Source of the DNA: Pogona vitticeps
Taxonomy: Eukaryota > Chordata > Lepidosauria > Squamata > Agamidae
NCBI RefSeq assembly: GCF_051106095.1
Contig: NC_135793.1
Location: forward strand, 9,348,501-9,412,500
Direction of reading: 5' to 3'
Length of the DNA: 64,000 bases
Made by a program: the position numbers and the translations under genes. The number at the start of each line of letters is the position of its first letter. Within the stretch, counting starts at the first letter, position 1. A model generated the notes under the pieces. The model had not been told where the DNA came from. It saw only the letters and a program-made list of their open reading frames with translations, and searched no databases. Positions 1 through 11,100 of the stretch are shown here, one piece after another.

Positions 1-1735
1 ACATAGGAATTCATTTGGCCTTTAGCCCTTTCGACAGAATCAGCCGTGTCAGTGGATTAACAGGGGCCACAGCAGTGTGTGTAGATTCTCGGTTGCAGCC
101 GAGGGAGCTCGGGAAACCTGCTCCTCTGTGGCCTGAAGACCACAGGACATCCATAGAGCAGGAGAGCGGCTAACCCAGGTGGCCCACCGAGTGCAGGCAT
201 GGATCCACAAGAGCGGATCAGAGATCTGCAGATGTAGAGATCTGCCAGTTGCATTCTCATGGCATTTCCCAGATTCACACTGGCTCTCCTGTCCCACCCC
301 GATTGCATAACGGTTTGTGGATTTTCCTATGTGGAATTTTGCACCCTTATTTCTTTACATTCCCACCCACGCACCCCATGATATATGCCTTTTACTCAGA
401 GTTTGAAAAATTACTAGTACAAGTAAGGTAGCTGTATGTAATTTTGCCATTACATTTTTTGTAGTGTAACTAGTAGTTACACTATTACTTTTAGGTTAAT
501 GACTAACACACAAGTTACTTAGGTAGGATGAGTAACTCCCAGTTACATTCAAAAGCAATTTATAAAGAGTATTTAATTCATATTTGGAGGCATTTTGATA
601 GGATTTTTTCAAGTTTTATGCCGTTTTCTTATCGGTCATAAGAGACAAAGGAAGTATTTGTTAGTTTTGCTTCTTGTGTTTTTATAAATATTTGCAGTGT
701 GCAGTATCAGAATTGGCCATTAAAGGGTAGCAGAGAGCACTTCCCTGTACATTTATGTATTAATAGTAAGGATAACAGAAGGTGTAATAAAACACAAAAT
801 GATGAATTAATTACATGCTAGGAACAACAGTAAGAGCCTTGTTGCCAATAAATAATTAGTAATACAAGGAGATTCTTTTACAATGTAATGTTCCAAACGC
901 TGCTTTTGCTACGATACTCATTCTTTTCCTTTGACTAAAGCACATTTATTGAATGCATCCATTTTGATTTACACATAGTTCTGATGTGCAGGCATGGTTT
1001 TGTGAATATTTTTTTGTATACAAAATTCCTTGGATACAGATTTCCAGTGCGTGATATGCTCTGTTCTGTTCCCTGTTTTGAGAGACAGGAAATGGAAATT
1101 TCTTTATGGAAATGTGAACTTGGGAATCCCCCCCCAAAAAAAAAATACCTGTGTAGGCATGTGTGTGCATTTGTGTGTCTGTCATACTGAACAACATATC
1201 TTTTTTTTAAAATTAGTTCTGTGTAGGAGAGAAAATAAAACACACCTCGGCCCCAGGGGGTGTAGTTAGATTGCTTGCAGAATATTTCCGTATGGACTCA
1301 GGAGAAAAGCTCCGGAGCTCAGCCTTTGTGCTGTTGAACAACTCAACAGCTTAATGGGCTATGAAGTGGATGTCCTACAATAACAAATTGTGGTTTTGCA
1401 GCATGAGCTGCTCTGAAGTAGAGAGTGTGGAGGAGGGGATAATTAATTGGCTGCGATTTCCCCTGGAATTAAGGAACACAGCATCTCAGATAGTGTTTTG
1501 GTAGAGTCAGGGCTCACAGGATTGTTGCTGTTGTTGTTGTTTGGGGTTTTTTGTTTAGCATAAAGTGAGGACTTCTGTCTCTATTCTGTCAGTCTCCTTA
1601 ATAGTTTCCTCCAAGAAACCACAGATTTTTCCAGCAGCAATATATTGCTCTGATCTGTTGCTATTCTAGTGCCACATGTTTTGCCCAATTTGGTCTTGCA
1701 CAAGCAATGGAGACCTGTTGCCTTTACTAACTGTC
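1..1735. other. Intergenic sequence, no gene recognised
   Basis: AT-rich single-copy-looking DNA. Conserved vertebrate synteny places F8 just left of SMIM9, so this could be F8 downstream DNA or 3'UTR, but no F8 coding segment (C2 domain) could be read in any frame. AATAAA-type hexamers occur near 785 and 845 and cannot be assigned to a transcript. Open frames here are short and resemble no known protein. Confidence 0.5.
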
Positions 1736-1745
1736 TAGTACTGGA

Positions 1746-2556
1746 TCACCGGAAGAAATATCAACAACCTCCAATATGCAGATGATACCACTCTGATGGC
1801 AGAAAGTGAGGAGGAATTAAAGAACCTTGTAATGAGGGTGAAAGAGGAGAGTGCAAAAAACGGTCTGAAACTCAAAATAAAAAAAACACTAAGATCATGG
1901 CCACTGGTCCCATCACCTCCTGGGAAATTGAAGGGGAAGATATGGAGGCAGTGACAGACTTTACTTTCTTGGGCTCCATGATCACTGCAGATGGAGACAG
2001 CAGCCACGAAATTAAAAGACGCCTTCTTCTTGGGAGGAAAGCGATGACAAACCTTGACAGCATCTTAAAAAGCAGAGACATCACCTTGCCAACAAAAGTC
2101 TGAATAGTCAAAGCTATGATTTTTCCTGTAGTGATGTATGGAAGTGAGAGCTGGACCATAAAGAAAGCAGACCGCCGAAGAATTGATGCCTTTGAATTGT
2201 GGTGCTGGAGGAGGCTCTTGAGAGTCCCCTGGACTGCAAGGAGAACAAACCTGCCCATTCTGAAGGAAATCAACCCTGAATGCTCACTGGAAGGACAGAT
2301 CCTGAAGTTGAGGCTCCAATACTTTGGCCATCAATGAGAAGAAAAGACTCCCTGGAAAAGACCTTGATGTTAGGAAAGTGTGATGGCCAAAGCAGAAGGG
2401 GACGACTGAGGATGAGATGGTTGGACAGTGTCTGCGAAGTAACCAACATGAATTTGACTCAACTCCGGGAGGCAGTGGAGGATAGGAGGGCCTGGCGTGC
2501 TCTGGTCCATGGGGTCACGAAGAGTCGGGCACAACTAAATGACTAGACGACGACGA
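1746..2556 (+). mobile_element. BovB (RTE) LINE fragment, 3' part of the reverse-transcriptase ORF
   Basis: The forward frame reads a reverse-transcriptase palm motif (LQYADDTTLMAE) near 1775, then the typical BovB C-terminal region: [50 protein letters not shown] and finally [18 protein letters not shown]. The 3' end has the BovB-type tail (a gagtcgg..acaac motif, then ACGACG repeats). The frame shifts once in the A-run near 1885, has an in-frame TGA near 2101, and lacks a few bases near 2330, so it is a dead 5'-truncated copy. BovB is abundant in squamates and known for horizontal transfer to ruminants. Confidence 0.9.
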
Positions 2557-2581
2557 CTGAATTGTTGCTATAGTTCAACAC

Positions 2582-2787
2582 TAGAGATGGGCATGAATCA
2601 CCCATAGTTTGGTGGTTTATGCTGGTCTGTCCATTAGACCAATGGACAGATGTTCCACAGTTTTGGGCCCTGCCTTCTCTGACAGTCACCCAATCAGAGG
2701 CAGTGCCCAGAGGAGGTGGGTCAGGGAAGCAAGGACGATGGATGACCTGGCACGAACCACTGAACCGACAGTTCGTGCCCACCTCTA
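2582..2787. mobile_element. Non-autonomous DNA element with about 16-bp terminal inverted repeats
   Basis: The left end TAGAGATGGGCATGAA is matched in inverse by the right end TTCGTGCCCACCTCTA (2772-2787) with two mismatches. It lies immediately after the BovB 3' end. No coding capacity. The length of about 206 bp suits a MITE, possibly hAT-derived; no target duplication could be verified. Confidence 0.55.
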
Positions 2788-3738
2788 ATCGACGCGGTTG
2801 CTGTTGTTGCAGGCGGTCAATTCGTTTCCAAAATATGATGACCTTAATAAGGTTTTCACTGTGCATGAAATGTTCCTGCCGTGATGTGCCATTTTCATGC
2901 ACAAACCCCAGGCATTTTTCATGGTCATTTGAACCCAAGTCTCCCGGATCCTAGACTGACCCTCCATCCACTATATCACACTGACTCTCAAATACAGTAG
3001 ATTCAAATTTCTGCCTGCATGTTGGGCTGTTCTTTAAAGTGTGATATGGAGCTCATTGTGATGAGCATCTGCACTTCAGAACTACCCTTGAAGATGCTAC
3101 AGGTTTTAAACCAGTATATCTCCAGCTTCTGAATGTAGCTATGGATGCCTTTGACTGATTCACATTTCAAAAGAAACCAACTGGAGGGGGAAGATCTGAG
3201 GAAATCGAGTGTGGCCTTAATGAAAATTAAATAAATAGATTTCTCTAATTATTCAGCAGCTAAACTACAAGTCCCCCACAGTAGACCGTCCCTTATTTGT
3301 TAGTTTACCTCAACAGGCACTTATTGTCTCAATGCAATCACGCAGAGACTCTGGTAAAGAGGAAGAACAAAATATTTCCATTTCCTTATGGTTCTTCATA
3401 GATCAAGACAAATATTATATTGTATAAAAATGTTATGTTATTACATCACTGAGCTAAAATAGTTAACTAGCTTCATTATTGACTAGTTACATAGCTGACA
3501 AAACACTTCGCTCTAACTGCCCACTTCTGATAGACTCTGAAAGATTCAACACAGGCAAAACCTGACTAACTGTAAAAAGGTGACAAAAGACTCTAAGATA
3601 GAGAGGGAATTATTGGCTGTTATTGGATTGATTGACATTCAATCTCAGTCCAGAAAAGTCCCTCTCATCCAAAACCTCTTAAAGGCACTATATGTAGGTT
3701 GCAACATATCCAATAATTTCCACCTCTTGGATTAAAGT
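2788..3738. other. Intergenic sequence, nothing recognised
   Basis: No exon, RNA gene or clear repeat was recognised. AT-rich, with only short chance open frames. Confidence 0.4.
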
Positions 3739-3873
3739 ACTGGTCCCCAAACTTGGGTCCCCATATGTATTTGGACTACAACTCCCAGAAACCCTTGCCA
3801 GCACAGCTAGTAGTGAAGGGTCTTGGAATTTTAATCGAAGAACATCTTAGGGACCCAGGCTTGGGAACCACTG
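3739..3873. mobile_element. hAT-like foldback element carrying the ACTACAACTCCCAG motif
   Basis: Inverted arms start near ACTGGTCCCCAAACTTGGG and end with CTTGGGAACCACTG. This is the same layout as the better preserved copies at 35824-35959 and 36138-36276. The internal motif ACTACAACTCCCAG sits at about 3776. No clear 8-bp duplication remains, so this copy is probably older. Confidence 0.6.
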
Positions 3874-4109
3874 AACTGATGCGCAGCTGGGAATGTACCG
3901 TATTTTTTCATGTATAAGGCTATACTTTTGTCTAAAATCTTTAGACTAAAAATTGAGGTTCGTCTTATACATGGAAGTAAGCTGAGCAGAGAATGAAAAC
4001 AAGTGGAGGGGAAAGCAGGGATCAAAGTGATCCTGCAGTGCTTTGATCCCTTTCCCCCTTCACTTGCTAAGCCCTACTTAGATTTCTTAATTTTGGATTA
4101 GAAAATACA

Positions 4110-4112
4110 GAT

Positions 4113-4159
<47 letters not shown>

Positions 4160-4210
4160 TTTTATTTTATTTTATTTTATTTTATTTTATTTTATTTTAT
4201 TTTATTTTAG
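4110..4210. repeat. (TTTA)n/(TTTTA)n compound microsatellite
   Basis: About 12 TTTA units pass directly into about 12 TTTTA units. Read on the minus strand this is an A-rich tail following the sequence at 4211-4245, so it probably grew from a retroposon poly(A)-like tail. Confidence 0.9.
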
Positions 4211-4245
4211 TTATATCCCGCCTATCTGGTCTTGCGACCACATGG
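4211..4245 (-). mobile_element. Short retroposon 3' end next to the A-rich tail
   Basis: The sequence 'tatcccgcctatctggtc' is a common 3'-terminal block of squamate L2/CR1-like elements. On the minus strand it runs into the A-rich microsatellite as a tail. Only a few dozen bases remain, so the family is uncertain. Confidence 0.4.
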
Positions 4246-5483
4246 AAAAATACAGGCAACTATCCTTGCTTAATACTGTTCTGAATTCAGCGATGCCGTT
4301 CTCAGCTTAAAGCCTCCACAGAATTTCATTTGGAAATGTGCATGGCATCGAAAACTATATATTTCAGTTCACCTTTTAATGTGTATTAAAATAAGTGCAA
4401 ATAAATGTAGAAATAAAGATACAGGGTTATATGAATGACTGTGTGGAAGCAATACAGTATAAGTTTTAAACAGACTGATCCATCAACACACACACCCCTC
4501 CAGGGTGGACATGCTATTTTTCTACACATATCACAGGGTAACAGACCTACAAATGCACTGAGATGCATTTTGTTTCGAACTCAGCTCCTGCTGGTTTCAG
4601 AGCAAGCAGGTGCGATCCTCCAGACGCTGTTGGACTATAACTCCCATCGAATCAAGTCAGCACAGCCAGTAGTGAGTAATGCGGTAATTTGAATCCAGTT
4701 GAACATCTGCAGGGCAGCATTTCACCCTGTTTTAGGATGAAAAATACTGGCAAGAAAATCAGTTGAAATAAATCACTTGTCCTTCCCCCTCTTACACACC
4801 CCTGGATGCTTATATTTTGCAGGTTCTTTGAAGAAAGGATTTGTTCAAGAGGAAGTGTGTTTGGGCTTCCAAGCAATCAGGTGGCAGCTGAACACCAGCA
4901 GCTTCTGAAAGCCATGGATCTTCTATGTCCAGAAACGATCTGTCTCCACATGCTATACCTAGCAGTTTCTACATCCTGTAATGGTAGCAATGACATGGCT
5001 GAGCAGGGGCTCCAAACCCTTGGCACTCTCAGTAGGTTTGGAACGCATACCGCAAGCCGCCTTCTGCCTGTTCAAGACAATACAACGCAACAAGAGGAAG
5101 GGCCACGGCACAAAACCCAGCGTGAGTTTTTGAGCATCGTTCCCAATAGGTTCAGTCTGTGAAATATTTGGTGCTCTTGGGATGTGGAAGAGCTGCTAGC
5201 CCTAGGAGGGGAAAATATTTTCAGACATCACTTTTATGGCAAACACCATGTGTAATGAAGGCCACTGTCAGGTTTCTCTAGCTCTTGACTGTCTCTTTTT
5301 AGGGAATGGGCTCGATTTCACAACCACAAGCAAGTGGCTCCGATTTCAAGGGTGCCATGAATCCATTCCAGGTGTTAGCCTGCACTTTCAGGAACTATCC
5401 AGGGTACTGAAGCCCAGCCCCAGGATAGATCCAGCCTCTTGGATAACCTGCACAAGAAGGAACAGGTAAACCATTTCTAAGTA
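4246..5483. other. Intergenic sequence, nothing recognised
   Basis: Open frames at 4806-5162 and 5236-5469 show no similarity that I recognise, no signal peptide and no convincing splice partner to SMIM9. Another ACTATAACTCCCAT block lies near 4636, a decayed relative of the foldback motif at 3776. Confidence 0.4.
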
Positions 5484-5730
5484 CAGTAGTACCTCAGTTT
5501 GCGAACACCTCCATTTACGTAATTTTTGGTTTACGATCCGAAATCCATAAAAAATAAAGCCCCGGTTTACGTTCTTTTCTTTTCTTCGCACTACGAAAGG
5601 TTTTTCCCAGGGTGCATGGCGCTTATAGTGCTGCCCCTTTCATAGTGCAATTGGTGTTTCGGTTTGCGAAACTTCTGTACTACGTAATGTTGCGTAGAAT
5701 GGATCCATTTTGCAAACTGAGGTGTTACTG
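5484..5730. mobile_element. Tigger/pogo-like inverted-repeat element, TA target duplication
   Basis: Ends CAGTAGTACCTCAGTTTGCG and GCAAACTGAGGTGTTACTG form terminal inverted repeats flanked by TA on both sides. The interior repeats variants of the 'gtttacg/gtttgcga' block in both orientations. No transposase frame is present, so it is non-autonomous. CAGT..CCTC ends with a TA target fit TcMar-Tigger. The sequence differs from the five-member family elsewhere in this window. Confidence 0.8.
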
Positions 5731-6082
5731 TACTTTAGATCTTGAAAACCATAAGGCTGTCATACGTCAGAATCAACTAGGTGGCATGCATTTATTATTA
5801 ATAATTAATCACAAACTTCAACAGAATGTACTGCAAGAGTACCAGAAACAGGGGAAAAGGTGCTCAGAAAAATAAATATTTTATTACTGGCCAACATACA
5901 TGAAAAAAAATTCAATGTGCTCCAGATATAGGACTACTGTTTAAAATGTGTTAGACCTAAAATAAAAGTTTTTTTAAATTTCCAGTTATTTTTAAGCACC
6001 TTGATGTTTCTTTTCCCTTCTGCTGCCAGCTTTCCTGATCAGTTAATAACTACCCACAGTTATTTATATATTTTTCTGGAAA
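5731..6082. other. Intergenic or 5' sequence of SMIM9, nothing recognised
   Basis: AT-rich. A possible degenerate SINE or LINE tail (gtcagaatcaacta) lies near 5767. A 5' untranslated exon of SMIM9 could lie here but cannot be identified by eye. Confidence 0.3.
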
Positions 6083-6170
6083 ATGTGCTTAATCATCAGC
6101 ATAAATTCAGGTTCTGCTGTGGTCTTTCTGTTCATTGTTCCAGAAGATCGATCAAAAGAAAGAGACAGAG
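6083..6170 (+). CDS. SMIM9: Candidate first coding exon of SMIM9
   Basis: The ATG at 6083 opens a frame of 29 codons plus one base. It encodes a hydrophobic, signal-like start (MCLIISINSG, then AVVFLFIVP) followed by a charged EDRSKERDR stretch, ending at a consensus donor GAG|GTAAAG. The phase (one base left) joins the exon at 6645 exactly, making Gly. Human SMIM9 also has an N-terminal hydrophobic leader before a charged linker. The true first exon could lie further upstream, because an internal AG near 6110 could be an acceptor. Confidence 0.45.
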
Positions 6171-6644
6171 GTAAAGGCTAAAATACTGTAAGGCAGGATA
6201 AACCTATCAACAGAAATGATGACATTGGCAGTGGCCAATTGCCACTGATTAAAACAACAACAAAATAACAGTACAGGAACACAAGGAACGTACAGCCCGA
6301 TAACCTGTCCATAAGGCTGTAATACAAGTTAAGAAACACATACACCTCTTTGTAATTTGTTTTCAGAATAGAATATTGTATGAAAGATTGGTAATTGCCA
6401 CTGACTGAAAGCTTCCTTATGCAATTTCGGGTTGCGTGCCTCCTTGTTGCATTGCACACATGCCCTGACCATTTCTAAACTGGAAGAGGAAAAACTAATC
6501 AGCAGCAAAACCTGGGTCTTGCAATCCGCCACTGTGAATGATGTCACTGATGCTGTGCAGGGACAGCTGTACAACAAGATGTCAGCTCATTTTTCCTTTC
6601 ACGCAACCCAATTTTGGATGTTGACAGATGTTGTATGTCTTCAG

Positions 6645-6774
6645 GTATCCGCCGGTCCTGGCTGTCAGATTATCTGGATGATCTTTGGGCTCATATCCGC
6701 CACTCTTTCCCCAGAGCAGCCCTGTATGCGTTCCCAGTGGTCCTGGTGATCATGCTGATCCTTTGCTGTGTCAC
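6645..6774 (+). CDS. SMIM9: SMIM9 exon encoding the transmembrane region
   Basis: Flanked by ...TCTTCAG and GTAAGT, this 130-base exon encodes IRRSWLSDYLDDLWAHIRHS, then FPRAALYAF, a hydrophobic helix VVLVIMLILCC and V plus a split Thr. From memory, human small integral membrane protein 9 has the matching [20 protein letters not shown] segment, then a membrane helix ending LCCFT. The spacing of R-SWL, D-YL-LW and LCC-T is conserved. The gene lies directly upstream of MPP1 in the same orientation, as in human Xq28. The function of SMIM9 is unknown; it is predicted to be a single-pass membrane protein. Confidence 0.8.
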
Positions 6775-8934
6775 GTAAGTGAGCAAACAGAGCGAATGTT
6801 AATATTATGGGGAAAGATTCTCACAAGGACAGCAAAGGAATTGTCCCATCCCTCTGGGTTTCAAACTACAGTAGAAGGTTGCCAGGGCTGGCACTGGGAG
6901 GATTATCTATGGCATGGCCTCCACAATCTGCTATGAGCCTTGGCGCAAAATATGCCAAGGACTCATCCTTTTAACTGAGCTTAAATATGCACCCGACAAA
7001 TCACCAAACAAAATGAGCTTAAATTTCCTTAGAAGAGGAAAGTGAGAAAGCTCTGCCTCTAACAGTCCTCCAAGTGTCTAAGAGATTTCCACTTCTATCC
7101 ATGCATTTTGCAGTGTCTCCTTTATCCCTCTACCTAATAGGGGGGCTGTCCTTGCTCCTGTTTATTCTGCTAAGCCCTGGACCTCTGGCTTCAGGTCCTA
7201 CTGGCAAGGAACAGCTTGTGGTTTGTTTGTTTGTTTACTGTTCTGAGACACAGACCTTATTTTTTGAATTTCCCACTGAATGATGTGGTGGCCTAAGGCT
7301 GCACTGCCCTATTGCTTAAATCCTCAGATGTTGTTGGCGAAGGCTGGTCGGTCAGTCAGGATAGTTTGCTCAGTGACAGCCTCCAAGCAGGATAGCTTTC
7401 AGGGAGAGGGAGAGAGAAAGAGAGAGAGACATACCTATCCAGAGAAAAACAAGTCTGTTTTGCAATCCAACCCAGAAGACCCCAAGGGAGAAGGCAAAAC
7501 ACATCTCCAGTGTCAAAGACTGAGTCATTTGGGGTCATGCAGGTTGGCTCAATAATAGCCCTCTGCGCTATTTTTGAATATCATCAGTCGGTTCAAAATA
7601 GCCATTGCTGGCTGGATTTCTTAACATACAGAAAAGAAAACCTGCTCTTTCCAAATGCAAGGGCATGGATCATATTTAATCCCAGCCGGAGCGATGCAGT
7701 GTCCTTTTCTTGGGAAGCACTTCTGATTTTTAGTACTGTGCGATCTGAAAGGAAACGGGCCAAAGAGAGAACACTACCTTCCTTATTCCTTCGCCAATAT
7801 ATTATCTTAGATTACATGTGGTATGAGATCTTAGCCAAAAGCGATTATTCTTAACAGAGGCAGGGCTCACTCGGCTGAAGCTGAATGCTGGGTAGAAATT
7901 TGCTTCAGTTTGTTTTCCAGAAGGATTTTCCAAAAGGCATACATTTTTCACACTGGGAACGGAAAGAACTTGATAATAAAATAAAAACAAAAATAAAATT
8001 TGGAGTAGAAGAACTAAAACTGAGTCGTTCATTCACCCGAGTGCAGGACATTCGATGCTGAACTCTTAAAAACCTGGCTTCGAAGCCCTATGCATTCCAC
8101 AATGTTGATGATGAATTAAAATTGCCACCTCTTTATTTATAAGCGCTTCTCATTGTTAACTCAGAGAGAGAGGTCGAAGGACAAACATGGTCTTCTTTAT
8201 ACTGGAAAAATTCCACCTATTCAATCTGGCCAACACAGATGGATAAGAAATTTCAATTTATTTTCAAAGGATTTGGCAACATTTGCAAATAAAATATTTG
8301 AAATGGAAAGGACTTGAGGTATTAAAATGTGAATGAGGGAAAAAGTGAAACAGACAGATTTCCCCATCTTCAGCTGATCCTCCAGGGCTTTTTGAGTTGA
8401 TATCAGCTGGCACTCAGTCATCCACCCACCCACCTTATTTTCTTTAGTTTTAGTGTAGCTGCAATCCTTACATGTATTGCCTGGATGGAGCAATACATTA
8501 CATTATTCTGGGCGATCTTTGTTACAATGTAATTTATTATTACAACCCAGGTCCACACAATCTCTGCAATATGTAATAACATCAAACTTAGACATAAAAC
8601 AAAGAAGTATACAACAAGTATAAAACAAACAAATATACAAGCGATTCAAAACCCTCCATACCGATACCAAGTCAAGTATGGGGAAATTTCTGAGACTTGA
8701 GAATCACCAGACAGAACCCAGCTACCTTGTATGAAATCTTACTATTCCTGTTTGAGAGGAGATACTCAACTCTAGTTTTCTCTGATTGGCCAGGGACGAT
8801 TTCAATCAATAATAATCTGATTTTGTGCTTCTGCCTAATGCGGGCAGTGGAAAAACAGTGCTCCATAGACTCGAAGGTGGCTCACATCATTGAAAAGACG
8901 ATCTTTAAAAGCAAGTAAGTATAGGAAAATTAAA
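6775..8934. other. SMIM9 intron, no other gene recognised
   Basis: Mostly unremarkable sequence. A GA-rich run lies at about 7400-7430, and AT-rich stretches lie around 7980 and 8580. Open frames are short and show no family features. Confidence 0.4.
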
Positions 8935-9330
8935 CAAGAATTAAACCAATATTATATTTAAAATGGTAAATGAAACCAACACTAAAAACGCATCTAAAAG
9001 CAACAAGGAACAACAATCCATTCCCCACCAACCCTCAGACAGACAGTCATTAAAGAAAAGCCTGCTTGAAGAGAAAGTTCTTTGCCTGTTTAAGAAAGGA
9101 CAGCAAAGACGAGGCCAGCCTGGCCTCCAGTGGGAGGGAGTTCCAAAGTCTGGGAGCAGCCACAGAGAAGGCCCTGCCCTATGTCCCCACCAAAGGCGTC
9201 TGTGAAAGTGGTCTCCCCTGAAGAACTTAACACCTGGCCACGCACACAGAAAGGTGTCACTGTGGCCAGATCAGGTGGAGCCTTGAAACAGAAGTTATAC
9301 ATTTTATTTAGTTTGAAATTGTACTAGAAG
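8935..9330 (-). mobile_element. L2/CR1-like LINE 3' fragment
   Basis: The minus strand reads the typical non-LTR ORF2 C-terminus, with a 'LWNSLPLEA' type segment around 9130-9180 (the plus strand shows 'ctggcctccagtgggaggga'). A paralogous copy lies at 24965-25340. There are no intact domains. Confidence 0.65.
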
Positions 9331-9466
9331 GAAAACTTGAAGCAATTTTAAACCTACAAGTCTTGGATCACTATTTGGTGGTATGGTTCGTACTGTAAGG
9401 CACCTTGGAAAAAATGGAAATCCCAACAGATGACTGGCTAAGAATGTTTATCTTTTTATTTTCCAG

Positions 9467-9482
9467 AGTCCTTCTGGAGTGA
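9467..9482 (+). CDS. SMIM9: Candidate terminal coding exon of SMIM9
   Basis: A strong acceptor (T-rich tract then TTCCAG) precedes AGTCCTTCTGGAGTGA. In the phase set by the exon ending at 6774 it completes Thr and adds V-L-L-E and a stop, giving CCVTVLLE. Human SMIM9 ends CCFT-ILVVDPVH, so a short tail right after LCC-T is expected, although this one is shorter. The predicted protein would be 78 residues versus 99 in human. Being only 16 coding bases, it rests on phase, acceptor quality and family expectation. Confidence 0.4.
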
Positions 9483-9540
9483 GAAGGCACCTTCTTCCAA
9501 CCCCTTGAAGACCCCCAAAATCCCACCAGTGGAACGGTTC

Positions 9541-9557
9541 AGCCCCCCCCCCCCCCC
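9541..9557. repeat. Poly-C tract
   Basis: An uninterrupted C run follows AGC at 9541. Similar poly-C/G runs occur at about 11377, 12222, 27427, 50530 and 52314. Confidence 0.8.
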
Positions 9558-10329
9558 GCATTTCAGGGAAGCCTCAAATGGCCCCCTGCGGCTTTTCCCA
9601 ATCATTCACCAAAACCACCAACAAACTATATTTGCCAGCTCTCTTGTACAAATAGTGCTGCTTGGCACAGAACCACAGCGGACTGCAATAGAAAAAGGTG
9701 GTTATGTCGGTCTCAGAAGATACGTGAGTAGACCAGGAACCCTGCCTCCCAGGTAATTACATGTCCCTGCATTACTGAAATTTTACAGAAATTCTGGATG
9801 GCGACAAACTTAAGATCTGAACACAATCATTCCTGCGCAGCAGTTCTTGAAAATTTTAAGTGATGTCTGTTTGTGTACAAACTTTGCTTTAAAAAAATAT
9901 TGAAATCCTGGCTGCGTCGTGCCTTTTTGTCGTTATAACAAGTGAAGATGGAATAGCTGTATGGCTTGTTTCAGCTTACTGCCAAGCAGATGGCCAAGGC
10001 CACCTGTTCCCAAATCTGGATTCGATCTGGAGTGACTCCCCTTCCCTCCTGTCCTGATCTTGCAACCATAGAGTGGTTTCCTTGCACATGGGGTCGTCCC
10101 GGAAGACCCCTTTCCCCGGTGATGGCTCACACCTCCGCAAGCAAACTGCTGAGACCCCCCCCCCTTCACGCCTCCAGCACAGATCCAGGTCATTCCCACC
10201 CGTATACACTCATCACGTGTCCTAAGCAGCTCGCACGTCTGAACAACACTGACACGCAGGGTCCCCTCAAATAAAGGGCTTAGGGCACCTTCAAGGCTAA
10301 CGAGGTTTATTGGGCATAAGCTTCCAAGG

Positions 10330-11100
10330 GCGGCAAACCGCCCCCTCCCGCAAAGGATCCACACGCGCGTTCTGCCGCTAGTGGCGACCCGCAGTCGAAC
10401 CCCCGGGCGCGCACGTGAGAACCAGCCGCCCCGTCCCCCCAGCGACCGCTCCGGGGGATGCCGGAGGGTCAAGGATCCGGCTCTGGGGCTCGGAACCGGA
10501 GAGAGGAAGGGGCTCGGGGAGGGCCGGGGCGCCAGCGGGAGCCCTCCCGCCGCCGTAGCCCCTCCCGGCGGGCGGACCCAATCCACGGAGGAGCGCCCTC
10601 CCCCTCGGGTGCCTTCCCCGGCGCCGGCGGACTCGGCCGCCCTTTCTCCGCCCCGCACCGGAGGCAGCGGCTCGGCTCCGGGTGCAAGGCGTCGGGACGC
10701 GTCCTCCTGCAGCAGCGGAGGGGCCGAGCTCCCCCCGGGCCGGTCGGACCATCGCTTCCCCCCCTCCCGCTCCGCCCCAGCCCAGCCATCATGACGCTCA
10801 AATCCGGACGGACGGACAGCGTGAACAGCAGCATGAGGACGGCGCTCTCCGACCTCTACCTGGAGCACCTGCTGCAGAACAGGCCCAAGGCCGAGGTGAG
10901 CAAAAAAAAAAAAGGGGGGGGGGAGAATCCGGATCGGGCCCCGCATCTCGGGAGGGAGGGGGGACACACACACGGGGCCCGGGCCCTTCCTTTCGCGCTC
11001 GGGGATGGGGGCGGGGGTTGCCCGTCGCCTCCAAGATGCGCTCCCCCGGCTTCGATCCACCGGCCTCGGCTAAAAGTAGGCAAATATCACGAGCGCCCGC
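10330..11100. promoter_or_regulatory. MPP1: CpG-island promoter of MPP1
   Basis: A sharp rise in GC content and CpG density starts at about 10330 and fades by about 11100. It covers the MPP1 start codon at 10791. No TATA box is evident near the expected start region, typical of a housekeeping-type CpG promoter. The large open frames seen on both strands here come from GC richness. The transcription start cannot be fixed from sequence. Confidence 0.8.
10791..10895 (+). CDS. MPP1: MPP1 coding exon 1
   Basis: Codons 1-35, starting [15 protein letters not shown] and ending RPKAE before the donor GTGAGC. The start is chosen because human MPP1 also begins MTLK and the upstream sequence is GC-rich leader. 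Phase 0 exit. Confidence 0.97.

Noticed and set aside
1-900. F8 terminal exon or 3'UTR
   Set aside because: Expected from synteny, but no C2-domain coding segment could be read; noted only as a possibility.
4806-5162. 118-residue frame upstream of SMIM9
   Set aside because: No recognisable domain, signal peptide, or phase-compatible splice into SMIM9.
9933-11060. 375-residue minus-strand open frame across the MPP1 CpG island
   Set aside because: Low-complexity, Gly/Arg/Pro-rich translation caused by GC richness. It overlaps MPP1 exon 1 on the other strand and resembles no family.
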